64,000 nucleotides of DNA from Dryocosmus kuriphilus (GCA_038277395.1 CM076190.1:252375989-252439988), one strand, 5' to 3'; shown: positions 10,645 to 21,876, counted from the stretch's first letter. Program-made: numbers and translations. The notes: generated by a model from the sequence alone, not told the origin.

Positions 10645-11555
10645 ATGAATGAAGTGAAGAGCCGGGCAGGTGGAGCTAGTGGGGATGAGGCAGAGAGGCT
10701 AGAGTTTGGTAAGTCAATTGATAAGGTGTTAGAGTCAAATAAGGCGATGGATAAGGCATTAGATATGACAAAAGATACAATGGGAAATATGTTCCGAGAG
10801 TTAGAGGAGGTAGTGAGTAGAGGGGGCTAGCGGAAGAGAAGGAACATGGGACGGGAACAGACGGGATAGTCATAAAGATAAGAGAGAAATGGGCGAAATG
10901 GGAAAAGTGCTAGAAGAAAGAGAAGGAAAAGGTGTGGGAAAAATTACAGAGGATGGAGGAGGCACAGAGAAAAAAGCAGGAAGAGGGGAGAAAGGTAATA
11001 AAGCAGGTAGAAGAGAGGGTATGTAACTTAAAATGCAAAGCTGAACGTCAAGAGAATCGTGAGGAAATAGGTATAGGGGACGGGGAAGAGGGAGATGTGA
11101 ACTTAAGAGAGGAGAATGAGAGAATGAAAAGTAGAGTACGTGGGTTAGAAAGGAAAATAGAGAGGATTGAAAGGGAAAAGAAAAGGAGAAAGGTCATTAC
11201 AAAAGGATTGCAAGTAGAAAGCGAAACAGAAAAGAACGAGGTAGAGAAACTTTTGAGGGACATAGGGGAAAATATCAGGGTGCAGTAGATAAAGGGGGTG
11301 GGCAACTAGACAGGAGGAAAATCGAGGATGTACGTAATCAAACTGGTAAGTATGGTGGAGAGGAGAGAAGTAATGAGGAAAAAGAAGGTGCTTAGGGGAT
11401 GGAAAGAAAGAATTGATGAAGATATGACATGGAGGGAGAGAAGGAATAGATGGTTAATAGGAGAGAGGGCTTGGGAAGAGAGGAGAAAAGGGAATAGAGC
11501 TTGGTTTGGTAGAGACATGTTGTGGGTGAATGAGACGGTGAGGACTTGAAAATAG
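10645..11555 (+). pseudogene. LINE-A ORF1 (coiled-coil RNA-binding protein), frameshifted
   Basis: Three blocks in different frames are in the right order. 10645-10830 starts MNEVKSRAGGASGDEAERLE. 10932-11288 is a Glu/Lys/Arg-rich coiled coil with LERKIERIEREKKRRKVI, leading to the typical ORF1 start of the RNA-binding core (V.KGLQVESETEKNEVEKLL). 11328-11549 holds VERREVMRKKKVLRGWKERI, DMTWRERRNRWLI and GNRAWFGRD. Known role of such proteins: binding the element RNA in a ribonucleoprotein. At least two frameshifts and no continuous frame. The long minus-strand frames over this segment are antisense shadows. Confidence 0.75.
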
Positions 11556-12036
11556 GTGGGCGGTCTCAAAGTCGAAGGGAAGCAGTGGTGACTAAGAACA
11601 GAGCAGCAGCGCAGCGGTTTGCGAACGAGATAAGAGGAAGAATGTGGGGAGAAGGGAAAGGGAGTGCGAAGAAGGGTTAAAGTAGTTTTTTGGAATATGC
11701 TAGAGATGAATGAAGAAACTGGAAAGGCTGAGAGAAAAAGCAGGTCATACAAGGTAGAGAAGAGCCAAAATGGTTCGTATAAAGGCAAAAGAAAAGTCAG
11801 TAGATTCGAGAATTAATATACCATCAACAGAATGGAAATGGCGAGAGGAAACGGAAGCCCAAGATCTTGAGCGGCAGTGCGTAGATTTATATTAGAGGTT
11901 AAGAAGTTATGTTCATACAGGATAAGGTAGGAATAAGTATTTGTAGAATCGGCGCTGGGTGTAAAGATGGGATGGTTATGTGATGACTCTCAAACCCGTA
12001 AAAGTGAGAGAGTATAAATAAACGAACTGAGTACTA

Positions 12037-12342
12037 TTACCTTTTTTCTTGCTTGAAGTTTGGAGTGGACAGGCAGATTTTTGTCAAAAAAAATTCAAAT
12101 AAATTGAAAAGATATGGCGGGGTTTCAGTGTGAAAAAGATTGTATAAAAAATTACCCATGAAATATTGTCTTCTCTTAGCTACGCCCAGAAACCCCGCTT
12201 GCTTTCGATAGATAGATAGATGTACATGTAAAGGTAAGTCATAGATAAAACGAATATAGGCATTAAGTGCTCTTTTAAGGTTAGAATTAAGTTCATCCGT
12301 AATGACATCGTAAACTAAGCAACCAAAACCCAAGTGAGGCAT
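12037..12342 (-). pseudogene. LINE-B ORF2 C-terminal region (before the LINE-A break)
   Basis: Contains MPHLGFGCLVYDVITDELN, RALNAYIRFIYDLP, SIYRKQAGFLGVAKRRQYF and LYNLFHTETPPYL, which match the conserved post-reverse-transcriptase region of jockey/CR1 LINEs (LPh.dYc..vy..i..eL..kLQ.A.Na.vRFiy.l....h...). It runs to FKQEKR and a stop exactly where LINE-A begins. Confidence 0.8.
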
Positions 12343-12356
12343 AATTAATCTTTTAA

Positions 12357-12926
12357 CTAAAAGTATATGAGAGGCAACCGGCAGGAGATCTTTGTTCTTC
12401 TAAGTTGGTGCAGAATTCTGAATGTTTTTCTCGAGATGTCGATTACCGGCTCTTTCCAGAATAGGGTTCCGTTCAACATGAGTCCAAGATCTCTTACAGC
12501 CTCAACAAAATCTATGATCCGCCCACTGATCAGTAATAGCGAGAGAATCATTATCGCTTTAGAAGTTGAGAAAGGGGATGACCCAATCACAATTACCTTA
12601 CTTTTAGCAGGATTGAGAGAAAGCCCATTATTACACTACCATTATTACACTACCTTTGACCAGTCTGACTGCTCGCCTTTACTATTTATTACTCGTTGAA
12701 TCCGACAATTCAAGTACGATTCGAACCACCTAATTTTCGTGTCTGACAGCCCAAAGGACTTCGACTTAAGCAATAGGAGTTTATGATTTACAGAGTCAAA
12801 AGCCTTAGAAAAGTCGAACAACGCAACAATCGTAATGTCTTTGTTGTCCAATGCAACTTTATAATAATTGGTAGCTTTTAGAGTTGCTGTTAGTATACTA
12901 TGTTTTGCCTGGAAGCCGGATTGCAT
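12357..12926 (-). pseudogene. LINE-B reverse transcriptase with internal deletion
   Basis: 12926-12645 reads QSGFQAKHSILTATLKATN, then FDFSKAFDSVNHKLLL (motif with the first catalytic Asp), FGLSDTKIRWFESYL and R.Q.V. It then jumps, through a frameshift, to NNGLSLNPAKSKVIVIGSS and DLGLMLNGTLFWKEPV at about 12640-12450. The segment that should carry GVPQGSVLGP and the YADD box is missing, so the polymerase site is destroyed. Neighbouring ORF2 pieces on the same strand complete the order. Confidence 0.8.
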
Positions 12927-13510
12927 TCGATCGACTAAGTTTTGGGAATCCAGATATCTAGATAATTGACTGTGAACTATTTTTTCAAATGATTCAGATA
13001 GAGCACATAAGATGGAAATAGGAAGAAAATCTTTCGGACATGTAGGGGAACTGATTTTTATAATTAGGCGAATGATAGTCTTTTTCCAAATATCTGGAAA
13101 TATCGCGAATTGCCAGGAAGCATTGTATATAGATAAGATAATTGGAAGATTATCGGAAGAGCTATTTTAACCATTTTAATTGATATAGCGTCAGAGCCTA
13201 TGGCCTTAAATTTAATTTCCGTAATTTTTTTTAGCAAAATGTCAGGGGTAACATCTGAGAAAAAGAAATTGTTATCATTAAAAATGGATACAGATGGACT
13301 CAGAATGGGCTGAGCTAAAAAGTTAGAGGTTAAAGGTAAAGGGTAAGGTTACCGTAAATGTGTTTAATGCATCATTTGGAGAAAAGTTGCTGTCTGGGCG
13401 TTCAAATTTTGGAGGTATGATGTATAATCATCTCAGAAGATTCCAGGTGTTTTCATCTTGTTTTATTCTTAATTACATTGTAATTGTATGTATTGAACGA
13501 GTCTCTAATT

Positions 13511-14536
13511 TTAGTTTGCACTAGATTTCGGATTTTGAGAAGTGAGAAGTTCAACTTTTATGATCTTGCTTTTAGTTCGAGTAGAAATTCTACGCCTATT
13601 ATCATGCTCCTTCATAAGATGTTTTATTTCGGGGGTAATCCAAGGTGCAGGTTTTTTTATATTTGTTGGGAGGGGGCAAAGGCGCAAATAGTTCAAAAGC
13701 CGATATCAGATTAGTAGACATGTTCTCAAATTTAATATTGAGATCTTCAGCTCGTAACAAACTCTTCCAGTCGTAGGTCATAAGGTGCTCCTGAAATTTG
13801 GATTCATCAATTGAGCCTAAGTTAGGCGTCTGTGTTTACATATCTCTTGTGAATTCAGGATTTGAAAGATTGTAATTGATCCTTATAAGGTCATGATTAG
13901 ACAGGAACGGTATAGAGTGCGGTGAATATTAATCAAGTTTTTCTAACCCATCGACAATCATTAAATCGATTCGTGTACTGGAGCGATCTGTGTGATGTGT
14001 AGAATTATGTATGGGGGACGACCGAAAGTCCAGAAGATTGTACCAAAGGTTTAAGGTAATTAGAGTGGTTACTGCTTACATTTAAAGTATTAAAATCACC
14101 GGCAATAATAATATTATTGGAATCCAGAACGTGCATTGTTATCTCCGATTCAAATTCAGGGCAATAGGATGAATTGCGCAGTTTATATGTAACAAAAACT
14201 AGAGCTCTTCTCCTGCCTGTACCAACCTCTACTAGAAGAAACTCCAGTGTAGGATAGTTCGACTTCTAGCCCCCCCCCCCCCCCCCCCCCCCCCCAGTGA
14301 CACAACCAAGGCTTTCATGCACATAAAGACAGACACCACCCCCTTCTTTCATCCCTATCGCTGCGAAAGAGCATATAATTATCAAGAGCCACCATACTGG
14401 AAGGATGATTATGAGTTAACCAAGTCTCAGAGACTGTGATTAAGTGGTAAGAGCAATCCTGAAAAAAGTGTTTCAATTCCTGATAATGGACCAAAAGAGA
14501 ATGGGCATTTACATGAAATATATTTAAAGAACCCAT
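13511..14536 (-). pseudogene. LINE-B ORF2 apurinic-type endonuclease and linker
   Basis: From the right: NIFHVNAHSLLVHYQEL and HLITVSETWLTHNHP (endonuclease start, with the catalytic Glu in SETWL); GGVCLYVHESLGCVT beside a 26-base C run; a V.TGRRRALVFVTYKLRN region; IIIAGDFNTLNV at about 14110-14080 (the GDFN box); and the linker KKPAPWITPEIKHLMKEHDN (13640). These match the N-terminal nuclease of LINE ORF2 proteins, which nicks target DNA. Several frameshifts separate the parts. Confidence 0.75.
14270..14295 (+). repeat. 26-base C homopolymer
   Basis: Uninterrupted C run replacing part of the LINE-B endonuclease. Similar G/C runs occur at 23151-23167 (17 G), 61491-61504 (14 G) and about 21677-21685. 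Confidence 0.95.
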
Positions 14537-14539
14537 CGA

Positions 14540-15130
14540 GCAAGTTTATTGATACAATTCATGTCGAGACAGGTAATGCAAATTAAAATGGACATAATCC
14601 AAGTAATAAGTCAGCCCAAACCAAACCGCGCCAATAAAGGAGCGGTAAGAAAATAATAACAACTGTATGATCTAGCATGAAAATCGTAACAATAGTAAGC
14701 ATTATGTATACAGTAGACGAACGTGTTCCCAGAGATCAAAATAAAAATAAAAATCAAAGTTCAACATTGCAGAACCCTGCTGACAGTATCGCTAAACCAT
14801 AGGGAATAGAGAATGTTAAATCTACGTATAATTTTTCCTGATATAATGTGCATTATTAGGTAATGTATAGATTTGGGAGTGCACAAGTGAAAGAAAGTCG
14901 TAAATGTATAGAATTGATGAAAGTCGATAACACAAATATTAACCTCCCTATATATCATGACATAAAGTTCAAAAATAATAATAAAAAGTAGCAGCAAATA
15001 AAATTTGATGAGGTGTATAATAATAATAATATTAAAAAGGATATGTAAAGAAAGAGGTCGAGATCACGTGGGTGGGAAAGCAGGATTCTTGACGCCCCCT
15101 CTTCTTTCCGACAATAAATTTTTCCATCCA
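14540..15130. other. LINE-B segment between ORF1 and ORF2, unassigned
   Basis: AT-rich with no convincing frame. It lies between the two ORF remnants of LINE-B and may be ORF1 tail plus spacer, or a small insertion. Confidence 0.4.
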
Positions 15131-16234
15131 CAATCCATGAAAATTTTATTTTCTTAACTCTCCTGAGCTGTAGCGCAGCACTGTAGATTTTTCTATAAAA
15201 TTTAGATTAGGATTCTCTGATGAAGAGAGAGGGTAATGTACCTCCCTTCCAAGATCCTTGCTGGACAAGCCCCTCCTCTTTTTGGCGTTTTTGATTATGT
15301 TAGCGCACATAATCTGGTGAGTCAGTTTAGCCACAATAATGGGTGGTAGCTGGGAGCAGGAAGGATCCGCGGAACGGATTCTACAAATAGAGACAATGTC
15401 ATCTTTGGTGCATAATACCCCAAGAACGATAGCTATTTTGCAGAAGACAGAAGACAGGTCTTCTGACTGTTCATACTCCGTGTAATTCCATAGTGGAATT
15501 TAGCGCCACTTGCTCTAGATTGTTGCATTTTTGGTCCAGGGCCGATACTTGCTTAATGAGCATGTCAATCCCAGAATTCAGTTTATTCGTAGTTGCTTGC
15601 AGTTCGCCGATATCCATAAAGTTTGACGCAGTATTTCCTCGACTTTGGAAATACGAGACGCATTCCCCGCAATGCTGTTAACTAGGCTTTTAGCAACATC
15701 TATCTGCCTTTTTTCAAAAGATTCCCACATGTTAGGAATTCGCTGGAATCCTACCTCTTGCGCTTTCGACACTGCATTTATTATAGCAGTTTCAACCCCA
15801 GGCCATAATGAAATTAGAACTGTCCCTGGATTTACTACGTCATCATCAGCTGTTTCTGATAACACCGAATTGTGACTCCGCTGTTTAACCTTATAATCAT
15901 TTGGGGGCCAGTCAGCAAAATACCCCAGTTTCTACTTTTTTTATATCTTATCTAGTTCCTTAATAGGGTTATTAAGACACTTAGAATGAGCCATTGTACC
16001 ACATTTACCACAGGTGAGCGAGTCCAAGTTGATGTAGTGACCGTTTCACCACAAATCACACAAATCACCATTTTGCCGAGGGCACCGGAATTTGCACCCA
16101 AATACTATAGTTTTGAGGGTTTTTTGATCGAAACTACCCCCACAAACAACAAACTCGTATTCTGAAGCCTCAATACCACTATATTGACTCAGTTTGACGA
16201 CGCACAACCACCGGATGGAAAAATAATTAAGCAA
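15130..16234 (-). pseudogene. LINE-B ORF1 with PHD-type zinc finger
   Basis: From the right: a frame 16234-16046 ending around CKFRCPRQNGDLC; then, across a one-base frameshift, CVICGETV...HYINLDSLTCGKCGTMAHSKC at about 16075-15985, a C-x2-C ... C-x2-C-x4-H-x2-C pattern typical of a PHD finger. A helical segment at 15865-15578 follows (NPGTVLISLWPG, VGFQRIPNMWESFEKRQID, SLVNSIAGNASRISKVEEIL), looking like a coiled coil. The far end (15334-15146) carries KNAKKRRGLSSKDL. CR1-like LINEs are known to carry PHD domains in ORF1. An ancestral single frame can be inferred but is now broken. Confidence 0.6.
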
Positions 16235-16290
16235 TAATTACGGAGCGAGTCATGGCACGTCCAAGCACACCGGCCAGCACTGGCATCCTT

Positions 16291-16600
16291 CTAGTTAGAA
16301 TGAACAGCCAGGATGATTTCTAAATACAGGTTTTTACGCAGATAGGGATTTGAAATCCTAATATCCATTAAAAATAATACTATCTCAGTTAAGCCGTAAT
16401 GCAGCGCTTACTGGTTTCCAACTTGATGATTATCGATTTGTGCTTTACAGAAGCGTGTGTTCTCTTTCAACCAGGCACCCGACCTGGAGCTCGAGAACTA
16501 ACGCTTTGATTGTGAGAGATAAACCGAATAAAATATCTGTTTTTGAATTCAGTAGGGACGCCGTTCAAATAAATACTGATATTGTATTAACATATTAATT
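16291..16600. repeat. 310-bp interspersed repeat, copy 1
   Basis: Matches 18007-18320 over CTTCTAGTTAGAAT, TTTCTAAATACAG, GATTTGAAATC, the block GTTTCCAACTTGATGATTAT, CAGAAGCGTGTGTTC, GACCTGGAGCTCG, CTAACGCTTTGATTGTGAGA and AGTAGGGACGCCGTTCA. It adjoins the 5' end of LINE-B and may be its 5' UTR or an independent repeat. Confidence 0.8.
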
Positions 16601-17175
16601 TTTTAAAAAACATGTACAAATTTAATTAAAAAACGTTCATTTTTCAGTAATATTATTTATTAGAAACTTTGAAATTTGGTTGACATTTTTTAAAAAAAAC
16701 ATTCTTCAATTCCGAAATTTTGCTGCGTGAAGAGATATCTTATAATTAAGCATGTAGTTTATTTTTAGCAAGAGCTATTATGTTTCGGATACCTTAAATT
16801 TGATTCAATATCTCTAGTAATTTTCATATGAAACTGCAATTCCGAGTTAACAAGTAACGTTCAGGGCGGATATTTTCCCATTTCAATCTTATGAACCATG
16901 GTTGAGGTCAGTGAAAATTGCGACACTTTTACTGGTATCAACTGCTTTATTGTCAGTGACCAATAGGATGTTTTAATTTGCCAACGATAAATATAATTAC
17001 ATTTAAAATGAAATTTAAATAGGCGCAATATTTTTGAAACTTTGGTATCCTGACTTCAAGCACGATTTTACTTATACCATGATGCTTTTCAAACCACTGT
17101 TAACGATGTAGCAGATGACACTATTTCCTCCACATTAGACGAAAAATAAGAAATTTTGTCCCCTCCATGTAAAGT
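16601..17175. other. Unassigned AT-rich sequence
   Basis: No open frame, RNA gene or terminal repeat recognised. Confidence 0.5.
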
Positions 17176-17950
17176 GTGGCCGTCAATGTTAGTTCTTGTT
17201 GCACCGAATCTTTCACCTAGAATTCATGTCAATTTTATCTTTAGTCTTTTTCAGTGCGATTCTTAGTCTAGTTCTCTCCTCATTGCTGAGATCTTGGATA
17301 TTACGAGCATCGATTATTATTTATGATTACTTCTTCTCTAACAGCGATGCGGACTTCATCATTTTACCATGCATCCCAATTCGTCCTTCCTGCAGTCGCA
17401 GTTTCACACACTTCAGGTTCGCTCTTGAAGATGATATTCCTTATATCGTCCCTGGATTCTCTACATTTTTATTGTCTAATTCCTTATTCCAGTTCTCTCT
17501 GTTTTGATATAAATAGACTCTTTGTTTATCACGATATTCTATTTGTGTTTACAAATTCTGCATGTTCTCTTTCTTGACTCGCGGTCTTTTTGCTTTCATA
17601 ATTTTTCTTTTCTTCCATCCTTGACCCAGGCTAATCTCTGAAATTACGAGGTAATGATCTGTTCCACATTCACACCATAAGTGGAACAGAAAAGCATCAA
17701 ACCAGGAAATAAAAGCGATAAAAGGAGACAAAATCAACAGCTCGAACAACGAGTATATTCTTAAGGAAATATATAAGTCGCCAGTCCAGTGGGGAAAATC
17801 GACAACTGCGTATGCAACACAAGACCCGTAAGAAGGGGGACCAGCGGTACAAAGCCGGTTCGGTAAAACTCGATGAACGCGAGCGAACGAAGAAATCATT
17901 CTTGAAAAACCCACGAGCAAAGCAGTGATCTTGACTTTTCGTGCTCAACC
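17176..17950 (-). pseudogene. LINE endonuclease/linker fragment
   Basis: Minus-strand translation includes CECGTDHYLVISEISL at about 17690-17620, a (G/S)(T/S)DHYLV box of LINE endonucleases, followed after frame breaks by TNWDAW.NDEVRIAVREEV (about 17370-17300), the post-nuclease tPWWn.EvreAv.ek linker. The family is not clear, but the linker differs from that of LINE-B. Plus-strand frames 17196-17507 and 17323-17577 are shadows. Confidence 0.55.
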
Positions 17951-18006
17951 ACGATCAGGAAGCAACCAAGCATCGTCGCCGCGTAGTTGACTCTAGCTCT
18001 TATTCT

Positions 18007-18320
18007 TCTGGTTAGAATAATCATCCAGTAGGACTTCTAAATACAGTTTTTTATTCATATAGAGATTTGAAATCATAATATCCATTTAAAATAATACTAT
18101 CTCAATTAAACCGTAATACAGCGCCTACTGGTTTCCAACTTGATGATTATCGATTTGTGCCTTACAGAAGCGTGTGTTCCCTGTCAACGAGGGACCCGAC
18201 CTGGAGCTCGTGGACTAACGCTTTGATTGTGAGAGAATAATGGAGAAAATATCACTTTTGAATCCAGTAGGGACGCCGTTCACATCAATACTGATAACTG
18301 CACTGACGTAACCTGAGTTG
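18007..18320. repeat. 310-bp interspersed repeat, copy 2
   Basis: Second copy of 16291-16600. A further fragment, AACCAGGCACTAGACCTGGAGCTC, follows at about 18328. The CCAGGCAC..GACCTGG part can fold as a small hairpin. Confidence 0.8.
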
Positions 18321-18359
18321 ACTTTTTAACCAGGCACTAGACCTGGAGCTCACGCAACT

Positions 18360-20209
18360 TGGTTCAGATCGATGTTAGTATCAGCATAATATTGATTTAA
18401 AATCAGTCCCGTTGCTGGTTCCACAAGACCGAAAAACGTATGGCCATAAAATAGCTCAGCATGGTATTTCGGATTTTGGATGGAACATCCGATATGTTAA
18501 ATTAAGGAAGGTCATAAAATTGTGGTTCACTGTCGAGTAGGTAGTCCACTTATTTGGGGAATTGTGGAAATATTGGGTAGGAAAACAAAACGAATCTTTG
18601 ATCCCGACATAGCATATGAGTTCGGACAAAATGCAGTTTTGGTCGCAATTGAGGAGGCAAAAAAGTGAAAATTTATAAATATCCTGGATTTTGGAAGGAT
18701 AAGGAAAGAATTTTGTGTAAAGTCTCAAAATAAGGGAGAATGGAATTCCGCCATAAATTGGTTAAACCGCATTAAGCCTACAACAATTGAATACCCAAAT
18801 TCCTCTGCGCTCTTGGAATCCCACAATCGTTATTCAATTAAAAACAAAAATCACGTTCAAATGAGTCGAAATCGTCCATGTTTGTCATTCATAGAGTAGT
18901 TAGTTTTTATTGAGCCGCGGTCCAGTGAAAACTTTATCTCCAATGAATTCCTAGTTAAAAATTACTTCCAATTCCTGGGTTTGTGAATAAAAAGAAAGTA
19001 TCGTCACATGCACAATAGGGATTCAAGAACGTCGCCTAATTCCCAGGCTTTCCCTTCTAATCAAATTGATTGAAATGGCGGTAAGGGCTACCTTTAACGT
19101 CCTATCAAACTCAATCCAGTTTGTCTTATCAGATTTGGTTTGCTGAAGAGTACAAATTACCCACATTTTGAACAAGTATTCTCAGAGATATACAATTTCC
19201 TGAGAAGGATCAAAATGGAACATGCTTATTAAAAGAAAATCAAAGTCTTTACGGGGAAAAAAGTTAGAACTGAAACTTCAAATCACTAGAATCCTGAATT
19301 TGGTAAATGTGCAGACTAAAGAATTCTTTGTGTATCGGATTAGATAGGCGAACGACACGTATTCGCTTAAATATAATAATGCTACACCCTTGTATGTTCA
19401 ACTTTGGGAAATTTTCAATACATTTCACGAATTTTAGAAGTATGCAAGTGAATAACTGAAATAAAATGAAAACAAAAGATATGAAACTCCTAACATGAAG
19501 AACCGAACGGTATAATCGTAGCCGCTTAAAGACGAAAGAAATAAAATGCAGCACCAGCAGCATACTTAATCCACATGGAAATTGTTTCTATTGTGAACCA
19601 GGATTTAGAAACGCGATAGAAAATATTATGCTGCCTATATCCGCCATATGTAAATTGGCATGCAATGGTCACTGATTAACTCATAAATAAACATGAGTGC
19701 ATTGCTCATACTACAAATACGATTACAGTTGTTATAGCGGCAAGAGTCGAATCGAAAATGCTGTTGAACCAAGACTATATCTAAACTGCTAGGAAAATAA
19801 CTCTCTCGAAAACTATTATTTATATCTATAATGGAAACTGACAAGCTGAAATAGCTTAACACTATATTTCCGTGGGGAAAGTAAGGACCTAAAATTATTT
19901 ATAGTCCTCAGCCATATAGCGGTAATCGCTTGAAGCTTTAGAAGCAGGTGCAGGCGAAATTAGAGATTTACACTTGCACAGAGCTAACTTCACTCCGTCG
20001 AAGTCTAAGGATACAATGAAGTTTTTTAGATACACGAGAATTTCGTAATATTTGAAAATAAATAATAATGTTTAGTTGTTAAAAAAATTATTTTAAATAA
20101 GATTTTATTATGCTTTGCCATTAAGTTATTGAGTTATTGAGTAGTTTTATACCGACAACCAATCATTCTAACAGCGAATGCAAAAATATTGAATCATTTC
20201 TTTCAATTG
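18360..20209. other. Unassigned single-copy-looking sequence
   Basis: Moderate base composition, several short frames (for example 18456-18728 and 19264-19563, minus) with no recognisable motif. No repeats of this stretch are seen elsewhere in the window. Confidence 0.4.
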
Positions 20210-21346
20210 TATATATGTTACGTCCCGAGTTAACGCGAGAGGAGTATGGAAATGGAAAAGTAGAAGAGAGGCTTGTATCGATGATTATAGTCAAGGTGGT
20301 GAATACTGACCAATTATTTGTGTGGTATCGTTGTCACTCGTCAATCCTACGCGGATCGTGTAATTGTAAATAAGAGTAGTAGGCACTTATATAGAGTAAA
20401 ATAAGTTTATTACAATAAAATAGAATGAGAACATAGGTGTAGAACAGATATGTAGTTATTACTTAAAATTTACCTTTTGATTCAAAGGGGCGAAAGAGGG
20501 TTGTTTCTTCGCTTTCGTCCCTATTCCAAACTGACTACGACGAGGGCAGTTTACAGGGGTAGTTTGGCTAGAGTGAGAGGAGAAAGTACCGTATTCGAAG
20601 TAGCTTTCCTTTCACCGACCGAGCGATACACGAACGTACCTCCACAGATCGAATCCACTCGTGAGTTCTTTCCCGAATTTGTGACACTTTGGTTTTAACC
20701 CGAATTAGACTCTACGATGACCGTACTAGCCACGATCAAAGGGGCTTAGTTCACTATTAGCGATGAACTTGTAACTTGAAGCTATTCAACCGATTTCTGA
20801 GCCCAACAAGCCTATTACTTGCAACCTGATGTTGCTTGACTGATCACAGAAGGCGACATTCACTAGGCGAAATACTTATATAGCTGACTATATTCCCTAG
20901 CTCCCTGAGATTGTTTAACTGATCACAGAAGGCTACATTCACGAGCCGGAATACTTAAATAGTTGACTACTTCCATTTACTACTTGAAGATACAGAGATC
21001 GGAGCGCGACGTGTACAGAGTAACCGCCGGGAACGTAAGACGATTCTAGTAGTGATACCCAAATCGATTGCGATTCCTTCGCAGAATCGATTCTTGGTGC
21101 ATGAGAATCGATTATTCGGAATCGATTCTTGACTTCGGAGAATCGATGCCAGGAATCGATTCTTTGACGATATAGCCGGAATCGACTTCGATTCTAGCGA
21201 ATCACAGAGCAGCAGAAGCTAAGGGTACCGTCCCATGTGGGCACAAAAAGCAAAGCAGAAAACAAGCAGCCAATTACAAAACACGTTTGAGAAGAACGAA
21301 ATATAAAGGTGTTCTGTAATGCAAAAAGAATGTACAAAAATGCAAA

Positions 21347-21604
21347 ATGGCTCCTCCAAGTGAAGTTTGGAGGTATTTCAAAAAATTAGAAAATAAAAAA
21401 GTGAGACGTTCCAAGTGGCAATTGGAAGTAAAGTACTTAAATAGTACATCATCTTTACAAAAGCATCTAGAGAGAATTCACCAGATTGAAATTTCCTCAA
21501 AGAGGAAAAGATCCTTGACTCCGAATCCTGCTAATTCAACTCCAGGCCCTAATGAATGTGATAGCGAACCTGTTGGAATGGGTATTGCTTCGACTTCTGG
21601 TGGG
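21347..21604 (+). pseudogene. hAT transposase first exon with BED zinc finger, cysteines lost
   Basis: Frame MAPPSEVWRYFKKLENKKVR...LNSTSSLQKHLERIH is a BED finger (W..F then C-x2-C, H-x4-H region), which in active hAT transposases binds DNA. The two zinc-binding cysteines are replaced: the segment reads VRRSKWQ where V.CSKC is expected, each change explicable by one base. The His pair (QKHLERIH) remains. A Ser/Pro-rich linker follows, and the frame meets GGTAAGTTC, a good 5' splice donor, at 21605. No catalytic domain (RNase H-like, hAT C-terminal) is found downstream. Confidence 0.7.
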
Positions 21605-21719
21605 GTAAGTTCTTTATTCTTGATAATTTAGCATAATTTTAGCATTACGAATACACTATGGTAAGATTTATTTTAGCCCCCCCCCCACTCAGAAAGCTTA
21701 CGTAATACTTGAATAGCCC

Positions 21720-21876
21720 CTAAATATCCACTGCGTTTTATAAATTTTACCAAAACCTGGTAAATTCACTGTATTAAGTGATGTTTTTACTTTTTGAGGT
21801 TGGAAATTCACTACTTTGAACTCATTCATTTTACTGGTTTTGGTAAAATTACAAAAACGCAGCGGATATTTACAAG
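21720..21876. mobile_element. 157-bp MITE with 38-bp inverted repeats
   Basis: Left arm TAAATATCCACTGCGTTTT then AATTTTACCAAAACC. The reverse complement of the right arm is TAAATATCCGCTGCGTTTTT then AATTTTACCAAAACC. It lies inside the hAT element, so it inserted later or was carried with it. No coding capacity. Confidence 0.75.

Larger units (their letters stand above)
10189..12033 (+). mobile_element. LINE-A, internally deleted non-LTR retrotransposon nested in LINE-B
   Basis: Purine-rich plus strand. It has a 5' leader with an (AGTT)n run at about 10307-10340, a broken ORF1 (10645-11549), almost no ORF2, and a 3' end at about 11985-12027 reading GACTCTCAAACCCGTAAAAG then GAGAGTATAAATAAACGAAC. 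A possible 6-bp target duplication TGAGTA occurs at 10189-10194 and 12028-12033, though this short match could be chance. The 3' end is nearly identical to the tail of the SINE at 59661-59991. ORF2, with the reverse transcriptase, is lost, so this copy was moved in trans or was deleted after insertion. Confidence 0.75.
9585..16250 (-). mobile_element. LINE-B, CR1-like non-LTR retrotransposon, split by LINE-A
   Basis: On the minus strand the order from the right is: ORF1 remnant with a PHD-type finger (16234-15130), ORF2 endonuclease (14536-13900), linker (13696-13511), reverse transcriptase (12926-12357), C-terminal region (12342-12037), then a break caused by LINE-A, then the final ORF2 residues (about 10188-9980), and a 3' UTR ending in an AAAT-type tail at about 9585-9620. 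A PHD finger in ORF1 is known for CR1-like elements (established knowledge), hence the CR1-like label. Numerous stops and frameshifts make it dead. Confidence 0.8.

Noticed and set aside
11306..11788. 160-residue minus-strand frame
   Set aside because: Antisense of the purine-rich LINE-A ORF1. The plus strand carries the recognisable protein.
17196..17577. Plus-strand frames of 84-103 residues
   Set aside because: Minus strand shows LINE endonuclease and linker motifs over the same bases.
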